Source of the DNA: an uncultured Prolixibacteraceae bacterium
GTDB taxonomy: Bacteria; Bacteroidota; Bacteroidia; Bacteroidales; Prolixibacteraceae
Reading direction: 5' to 3'
Length of the DNA: 54,250 nucleotides
Assembly (NCBI GenBank): GCA_903865775.1
Contig: CAIPKZ010000392.1
Location: forward strand, 1-54,250
Shown here: in pieces, positions 48,827 to 54,250 of the stretch
Layout: each line of letters opens with the position of its first letter
Position numbering within the stretch: position 1 is the stretch's first letter
Program-made: the position numbers and the translations under genes
The notes under the pieces: generated by a model
Told to the model about the DNA's origin: nothing
Database searches by the model: none
Seen by the model: the letters and a program-made list of their open reading frames with translations, nothing else

Positions 48827-51800
48827 TTATTGGATTTGATAGTCATCCAGCTGATCCAAACTGGAAATTATAGATGTTGGCAAATGTAAGGTAAAGGTTG
48901 ATCCCTGATTTGGAACACTCACAAAAGTTACATTTCCGCCGTGCATCAAAATGGATTCGCTAACTATGCTTAATCCCAGCCCATTACCTTGTATTGTGGA
49001 GACATTTCCAGCCCTGAAAAATGGTGTAAACAGGTGCTTTTGATCTTTTTCGGGTATCCCAATTCCCTGATCGCTGACACTGAGTACCAGTTCATCCTGG
49101 AAATGCTTTAACTCAATATTCACGTGTATTTCATTTTTCGAATACTTTATTGCATTGGTAATCAGATTAGTTATGCACTGAATCATTAACCTGTTGTCGA
49201 TGTGAACCATTAAATTCGGGAAAGAAGAATTAAAAGTAATTTCTCCATGAATAACAGATGCACTTATTCCATCGATGATACTGTGACACATCGCAACGAG
49301 ATCCTCTTCAGCAGGATTGAACCCGATTTTGCCTTCCTGCAATCTGGAAAGATTTAATACATCATTCACAATATTGGTCAGGTGAAGTACGTGGGTTTTT
49401 ACTTTTTCCAAACGGATCGCAATCTGCAAATGATCCATTTTGTTCTGATATGAAATCAAGGTATCGCTTATCATCAGAATAGAGGCAAGCGGTGTTCTGA
49501 ATTCGTGCGAAGCTGTAGATACAAACCTGGATTTTAAATCATTCAGTTCTTTTTCTTTTTCGATTCCTTTTTTCAGTTGTTCTTCCAGAAGTTTTCGGGT
49601 GGTGATATCGGTATGAGTACCAATAATTCGTAAGGCTTTTCCGTCAAATGTCCGTTCAACCACTTTGCCGCGGTCAAGTATCCATTTGAAGGTTCCATCC
49701 TTGCACAACAGTCGGTGCTCGTTTATAAATACGTCTGTTTCACCATTCAGATGTTTATTCAGATCTTGTTGCCACAGCGCTAAATCTTCGGGAAAGACCC
49801 GTTTTTCCCATTCCTCAAACTTATTTTCAATCTCGGTGTCGTTGTAGCCCAACATCAATTTCCATTGGGTCGAAAAATACACCTGATTGGTTTGTATATT
49901 CCAGTCCCAAACTCCGTCTCCCGAACCTTCCAGGGCAAAATGCCAGCGCTCCTCGCTCGAACGGAGTTCTACTTCGATTGCTTTCCGCTCAGTGATATCG
50001 ATTTTTATGGCAATGAAGTTTGAAATCTCGTGGTTATGATCGTAAACCGGAGTAATGGTCAATTCCTGCGGATACAATGATCCATCCTTCCGACGGTTAA
50101 TAATTTCACCGCTCCAAACGTTTCCTGCCAGGATTGTACTCCATAGGTTCCGGTAAAATTCTTTATCCTGAAATCCCGATTTGGACAGTTCGCCTTCGGT
50201 TTTGCCCAGTGTTTCAGATTTTGTATATCCTGTAAGCCTGAAATAACTCGAATTTGCCCATTGTATTTTGCCCCTGATATCGGTAATAATGATGGGTAAG
50301 TCAAACGATTCGAAAGCTGCACTTTGCATATTCAGGGCCGCTTCAGCCTTTTGCCTTTCGGTGATATCGCGCGAAATTCCATACAAAACAGCCTTATCAT
50401 CCCAATTACCCATAATCACCCGGGTTTCAACAGGGATTAGCGTTCCATTTTTTGCCATCAGGGGCACCGGACAAAAACTTGCATTTCCCGAAAGCATTTC
50501 GTTCACTATAAATCCGGCTTCTGTCCTGCGTTCGGGAGGATGTACATCGAGAACATGCATTTTTTGAAGCTCATCCAGAGAGTATCCGAGCCTTTTCCAA
50601 ACAACAGGATTGGTCAGTATAATATTTCCATTCAAGTCGAGAATAAACATGAAATCGTCGAGCTTATCAAATAACATCCTGAAATTCTGCTGACTGGAAA
50701 GCAAGGCGTTTTCAACACTTATTCTCGCTATGGCCAGACTGATTTGTATGGAAAGTGCTTCAAGAAAAGGCTTGTTAACTTCAGGAATTTCTTTGTACGA
50801 CCGGGTCCCAAGATTTAGGCAAGCGATCACTTTTCCTTCGGATAGAATTGGGATTACAGCCAGACCGAGTATGTGATCACGTTCCAGATCTGATCCCGTA
50901 TCAGGGGCAATCTGTGAATAAATTCCGTAAAATGGCCTTCCGGAAAGCATGATTTCAACTTGTCTTTCCCCCGATCCCAAAAGCTCAATATTTTTGACAA
51001 ACTCTGCCGATAATCCTTTATGAACCGCCAGCTTTGGAATGTCAGTTTCCTTGTCGATCAAATAAATTCCACCGCAATCGATCCCTTCAAGTTGCAATAC
51101 TGAATCGAGAGCCAGGGTCAGCGCTTCGGAAAGATCTGAAACTGCACTCAAACCTACGCCAAGGTCGCGTTGTATGCCTGTAAATTTCTCTGCAGTTTTT
51201 CGTTCGGTGATGTCTTCAAAAATATACAGTCGTCCGAAATATTCGTCATTTTCACTTCTGATCTGGGTCGAGAATCTTCGAATCACCCTTCCATCGTTAT
51301 ATGGAATCTCATCTTCAACAACTACCCGGTTTTCAACGAATTGAAGCGGTGTACACGATTCGGCAAAAGTTCTAACATCTTTCAAAACCGGAATGCAGTA
51401 GGGAATAATATCGTTGTTTGTCAGTTCTTTTTTAGCCATACGTTCTTCCAGATGCGTGATGTCCCAGATTTCGCAGAACTGGTGGTTGAAGTAAAGAATC
51501 TCATCGGTGCGGTTATCTACAACCAGAAAAGCCAGAGGCGAGGAGGATGCCATCAGTTTCAGCAACGATTCATTCCATCGAAGTTCTGATTCCATCTTTT
51601 TCCCTTCGGTAATATCCCTGATAATTGAAAGCGCTTCGTCATCAGAAATTGCGATGATCCGATTCTCGTAAAAACTGAGTTCACTATTGATTACGAGCTG
51701 GTATTCATATTTCGAAACTACATGCGTATCAAATGCGTTTGCAAGCATTTCCATCGATGTCTTTGCCAGATCAGCTGGTAAAACTTCTTCCATTTTTCTT

Positions 51801-53422
51801 CCGAGAAACAACTCCTTGGGCATGAGGGGGGCCGAACTCTCCTGATTATGAAAATCAAGATAAGTACCATCTTTCCTGAGTTTGAAAAGCATATCGGGTA
51901 CTGCACTTACAATAGCCCGGTTCAGTTCGAGTTGTTGCTTTAATTCAATGGTTCGTTCTTCTACTTTTTGTTCCAGCTGAGTGTTAATATGCACTAATTC
52001 TTTTTCATAGTTCATCCGGCCAAATCCGTTTCCCAGAATTTCGCCCAGCATGGTCAAAAGCAGAATATCTTCATTTTGCCATACCTGAGGTTTAGCTACC
52101 GAATCGAATCCAAGGAATCCAATGAGTGAATCAGAAGTCAGCAAGGGAATGACCAGAACCGATTGAATGTCCTGTGCCTCCAGAATTTCTTTTTCAGCCT
52201 GTGCTTCTGGCGGCAGATCAGCTACGAACGGGATATGGATCGTTTCGAATTTCCTGAGTTTATCCATCCACCAGGGAAGCATTTCAGCAGGTACATCCTG
52301 AAGGTTTTCAATTTGCGGTTCAATTCCTTCCGCACACCATTCGTGGGTATTGTTGCAAAACAAGCCATCGTCGGTAAACATGAAAACATAGCTTCGGTCA
52401 ACCCCTGCAAAGCGACCGATTTTTTCAAGGGCACGCTTCACCGAATGATCAAGATATTGTTTTTTCAGATGAACAAAGTCGTTTGATATTTCAGAAATAA
52501 TAAGCTCCAAGCGCAGTCTTCGTTGCATTTCCCTGTCAGTTTTATTTTTCAGGGTGATATCGGTAAACTGCCCGAAAGTTCCAATGACTGAGCCATTTCG
52601 GTTATATTGGGGGGTTCCGGACACCAAAATGGTTTTCTGTATTCCGGCGTGAGTAATGATATCCAACTCATAACTCGATTTTTCGCTTAATCCCCTTTTT
52701 TCTGTTTCCTTTTGAATAATACGTGTCTGATCCGGATTTAAAAACTCTCTCAGATTGCGGTTCTTTAATTCCCCCCGCAGAACGCCAAAAATTTCGTCTC
52801 CGGCAGGATTGGAATAGATGAAGTTTTCTTCCAGATCAACAATACCGATTCCATCAGTGAGGGATTCGAGAAGTATCTGATACTTAATTTCACTTTCGGC
52901 CAGTTGGTCTAAAATTTTTATCCGACCCGAAATATCAACCATATCAACCAGGCATTCCAGACTGTTTGGCAACGAAATACCATCAATCTGCACATTTGCC
53001 GGGATATTGTATTGTGATTTTAATGAAACTTTAGAACTGACTCTTTCCTTAGTTTTGAATATTTTGGATAAAAAAAGCTTAAAAACAGGTGAAGAATTTG
53101 CATCCAGGAAATCCAGGAGTGACTTTCCTTTTAATTCATCAGCGGGTTCGCCTAAAAATTTTGATGCTGTTTGGTTTAATTCGAGAATAATTCCATCGCG
53201 GTTAAGGGTAAAATAACCGGATGGTGCCTGGTTATAAAATTGGATATGCCTTTTCAGCTGATCTTGTGCCAGCTCTTTTTCAGCCGATAATTCATTAATT
53301 TTTTCTTCCAGTTTATACTGATCATCTTTTAGCTGATTAACCAGTCCCAGATATTCTCCAATAGTTTTTGGGTATAATACGTCAGGGTTATCGTTTCCCT
53401 GATCAGGAGTGTCTTTTTTCAT
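48827..53422 (-). CDS. Giant cytoplasmic multi-PAS/GAF sensor histidine kinase
   Basis: A 1531-residue kinase with no membrane helix. In rough order: coiled coil (25-60), PAS (60-165), PAS (175-290), GAF (305-480), coiled coil, PAS (505-620), PAS (625-745), GAF (750-905), three PAS domains (910-1025, 1035-1155, 1160-1285), a HisKA domain with the His in STASHEFRTPLASIL, and an ATPase domain (NLITNAIKYSKNEI, SDQGIGIPEKDQ, GNGLGLSIVSESI). PAS repeats with ITERK linkers are clear (YGISRDITERQ, AIKIDITERK). It probably integrates several soluble cues and phosphorylates the response regulator encoded 77 nt downstream. Bound ligands cannot be inferred. It starts at the ATG complementary to 53420-53422. 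Confidence 0.93.
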   Translation of the reverse strand: MKKDTPDQGNDNPDVLYPKTIGEYLGLVNQLKDDQYKLEEKINELSAEKELAQDQLKRHIQFYNQAPSGYFTLNRDGIILELNQTASKFLGEPADELKGKSLLDFLDANSSPVFKLFLSKIFKTKERVSSKVSLKSQYNIPANVQIDGISLPNSLECLVDMVDISGRIKILDQLAESEIKYQILLESLTDGIGIVDLEENFIYSNPAGDEIFGVLRGELKNRNLREFLNPDQTRIIQKETEKRGLSEKSSYELDIITHAGIQKTILVSGTPQYNRNGSVIGTFGQFTDITLKNKTDREMQRRLRLELIISEISNDFVHLKKQYLDHSVKRALEKIGRFAGVDRSYVFMFTDDGLFCNNTHEWCAEGIEPQIENLQDVPAEMLPWWMDKLRKFETIHIPFVADLPPEAQAEKEILEAQDIQSVLVIPLLTSDSLIGFLGFDSVAKPQVWQNEDILLLTMLGEILGNGFGRMNYEKELVHINTQLEQKVEERTIELKQQLELNRAIVSAVPDMLFKLRKDGTYLDFHNQESSAPLMPKELFLGRKMEEVLPADLAKTSMEMLANAFDTHVVSKYEYQLVINSELSFYENRIIAISDDEALSIIRDITEGKKMESELRWNESLLKLMASSSPLAFLVVDNRTDEILYFNHQFCEIWDITHLEERMAKKELTNNDIIPYCIPVLKDVRTFAESCTPLQFVENRVVVEDEIPYNDGRVIRRFSTQIRSENDEYFGRLYIFEDITERKTAEKFTGIQRDLGVGLSAVSDLSEALTLALDSVLQLEGIDCGGIYLIDKETDIPKLAVHKGLSAEFVKNIELLGSGERQVEIMLSGRPFYGIYSQIAPDTGSDLERDHILGLAVIPILSEGKVIACLNLGTRSYKEIPEVNKPFLEALSIQISLAIARISVENALLSSQQNFRMLFDKLDDFMFILDLNGNIILTNPVVWKRLGYSLDELQKMHVLDVHPPERRTEAGFIVNEMLSGNASFCPVPLMAKNGTLIPVETRVIMGNWDDKAVLYGISRDITERQKAEAALNMQSAAFESFDLPIIITDIRGKIQWANSSYFRLTGYTKSETLGKTEGELSKSGFQDKEFYRNLWSTILAGNVWSGEIINRRKDGSLYPQELTITPVYDHNHEISNFIAIKIDITERKAIEVELRSSEERWHFALEGSGDGVWDWNIQTNQVYFSTQWKLMLGYNDTEIENKFEEWEKRVFPEDLALWQQDLNKHLNGETDVFINEHRLLCKDGTFKWILDRGKVVERTFDGKALRIIGTHTDITTRKLLEEQLKKGIEKEKELNDLKSRFVSTASHEFRTPLASILMISDTLISYQNKMDHLQIAIRLEKVKTHVLHLTNIVNDVLNLSRLQEGKIGFNPAEEDLVAMCHSIIDGISASVIHGEITFNSSFPNLMVHIDNRLMIQCITNLITNAIKYSKNEIHVNIELKHFQDELVLSVSDQGIGIPEKDQKHLFTPFFRAGNVSTIQGNGLGLSIVSESILMHGGNVTFVSVPNQGSTFTLHLPTSIISSLDQLDDYQIQ

Positions 53423-53532
53423 GTTTTAGCTTTTGGAAGAAGAGTTTGCCCTGTTTTTCAAGAGGCTAAAATTCCTTCCGAAATTGGTGAAACTTCGATA
53501 TAAAAGTAAAAATTATACCGAGCGATTTTGCA

Positions 53533-53748
53533 TTATGGTTGAATTTCTTCAACCAGTGAAATTCTGCCGTTTCCCAAAGGCCATGCCCAATAAGTGTTTC
53601 CCTCTACAATTGGAATTTCTTCGTTATCAAAACGAATAATCCGGAATTCCTTCAGAAATAACGGATTCCAGAATGCCTTATATTTATTCTTTGTGTTGAG
53701 CTGATCAACTTCCACAGCGGCACCATCAACAATCTTAACTTTAATCAT
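53533..53748 (-). CDS. Hypothetical protein
   Basis: A 71-residue protein from the ATG complementary to 53746-53748; a GTG four codons upstream is less likely. I do not recognise the family. It begins MIKVKIVDGAAVEVDQL, ends GNTYWAWPLGNGRISLVEEI, and looks like a small beta-rich cytoplasmic domain without cysteines, signal peptide or membrane helix. The codon pattern is compatible with a real gene and it lies 110 nt upstream of the giant kinase gene in the same direction. The WAWPLGNGRISL ending could be a binding strand, but no function is proposed. Confidence 0.55.
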   Translation of the reverse strand: MIKVKIVDGAAVEVDQLNTKNKYKAFWNPLFLKEFRIIRFDNEEIPIVEGNTYWAWPLGNGRISLVEEIQP

Positions 53749-54013
53749 AACAACAAACACTTTCGATTTAAAAATAGAAACTCTCTCTCATTGATACCCG
53801 GCGATTTTTTACACTCCAAACGCCCTCATTTATGCATTGATTCAACCTTTATATTATCCAGACGATCCATTTTATTTATCACCACATTTTCGTTCCAAAT
53901 TATTTATACTCGATGTGGTTTTATAACTGATTAAAAATGCATCAATCCTTATTCACATGGATTCGCCGGTCGGATGCTAAAAATATAATTCGTCAGGTAT
54001 TCCTGTAAATTCT

Positions 54014-54096
54014 GCTGCAAAGTTGAGTTTTAAACTAACGAAAAAGACAAACATGAGTACCAACTTTGTAGCATATTTCAAATTTGCTACAAAGTT
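54014..54096. repeat. Three alternating GCTRCAAAGTT repeats in a gene-free stretch
   Basis: Copy A gctgcaaagttg (54014-54025), copy B inverted caactttgtagc (54061-54072) and copy C gctacaaagtt (54086-54096). B can pair with A (11 of 12) or with C (perfect over 12 bp, 54062-54073 with 54085-54096), so two exclusive hairpins are possible. The rest of the 53761-54139 gap shows no credible gene. One DnaA-box-like ttattcaca (about 53950) differs by a single base from consensus. Confidence 0.6.
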
Positions 54097-54139
54097 TCCA
54101 GGTTTTAGTGTTTTTTTATACAGGCTATACCATTTCCTT

Positions 54140-54250
54140 TCAATTTTTCAATTTGTAATATTCCGACGGCGAACCTGTTAACTGCGCCGGTAATTTCAGA
54201 ATAATCGATGCTCCAAACTTATCATTCGTTATGGATAATGATCCATGGTA
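54140..54250 (-). CDS. C-terminal end of a probable histidine kinase (partial)
   Basis: Thirty-six codons before the stop TGA (complement of 54140-54142) are inside the window. The translation YHGSLSITNDKFGASIILKLPAQL has the shape of the last strands of a GHKL ATPase domain, where HGGxxxxxSxxxxGTxFxIxLP is usual. The Gly-Thr pair is replaced by Gly-Ala, and a tail of about 13 residues follows. The remainder of the gene lies beyond 54250, so the catalytic boxes cannot be checked. Its neighbours are other two-component genes on the same strand, which supports the reading, but another family remains possible. Confidence 0.45.
   Translation of the reverse strand, partial: YHGSLSITNDKFGASIILKLPAQLTGSPSEYYKLKN

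Noticed and set aside
51170-51589. A 139-codon open frame on the plus strand
   Set aside because: It is antisense to the PAS domains of the giant kinase and has no recognisable features.
53948-53960. A DnaA-box-like ttattcaca as sign of an origin
   Set aside because: It is a single near-match in an AT-rich stretch, which is expected by chance; no cluster was seen.
54053-54178. A short plus-strand frame starting ATG at 54053
   Set aside because: It covers the alternating repeats and then runs antisense into the kinase-like gene end; no ribosome binding site or family match.

Overview
The window looks like chromosomal DNA of a member of the Bacteroidota, probably class Bacteroidia. A Marinilabiliales or Prolixibacteraceae-like bacterium is a guess from gene order, not a proven assignment. 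The evidence is: promoters with TAnnTTTG boxes, a secreted protein with a type IX secretion C-terminal domain, the dut/TPR/DUF4292/EnvC cluster, a DAHP synthase-chorismate mutase fusion, and many PAS/GAF histidine kinases. No rRNA, tRNA, CRISPR array or intact insertion sequence was seen.

Layout. 1-1038: the end of a Crp/Fnr regulator, a strong terminator, and a PIN toxin/antitoxin pair with its own operator. 1328-15805: almost all minus strand. It holds a secreted GH95-like enzyme; the dut/TPR lipoprotein/DUF4292 lipoprotein/EnvC cell-envelope cluster; the rpiB-lutB-rrf2-hemW group; a polysaccharide flippase; a glutaminyl cyclase (the only plus gene); ruvB; and a single-domain response regulator. 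15806-16312: an AT-rich strand switch. 16313-24698: one plus-strand, AT-rich operon (DUF4175 protein, RsbW-like ATPase, ybeY, mnmG, apt, uvrC) with a parS-like palindrome just after mnmG. 24763-31858: rsgA, exonuclease III, tdh, a GH32 enzyme and a T9SS-exported putative zinc protease.

31880-39558 is the aromatic amino acid part. A leader peptide with eight consecutive aromatic codons and an attenuator precede tyrA and the DAHP synthase-chorismate mutase gene. Further on, a leader ORF with a Trp-Ser-Trp block and a second attenuator precede a stand-alone TrpB2-type tryptophan synthase beta gene. Between them lie a DUF1801 gene, a nest of palindromic repeats, metG, and a HigBA toxin-antitoxin pair.

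39595-54250 is regulatory and partly decayed. It starts with YitT and HD-domain genes, followed by two pseudogene remnants (an ester-cyclase-like gene and a histidine kinase C-terminus). Next comes a five-gene run: phytoene-desaturase-like flavoprotein, seven-helix membrane protein, sensor kinase, receiver protein, and receiver-adenylate cyclase. A small DUF2892 protein, a 1531-residue PAS/GAF kinase with its response regulator, a short hypothetical protein and the end of another likely kinase complete the window.

The most interesting items are the two translation-coupled attenuators, GC-rich palindromic repeats that sit inside the kinase coding sequence without breaking its frame, a second hairpin family with a shared core and compensated arms, and the uncharacterised flavoprotein/membrane protein/two-component/cyclase locus.
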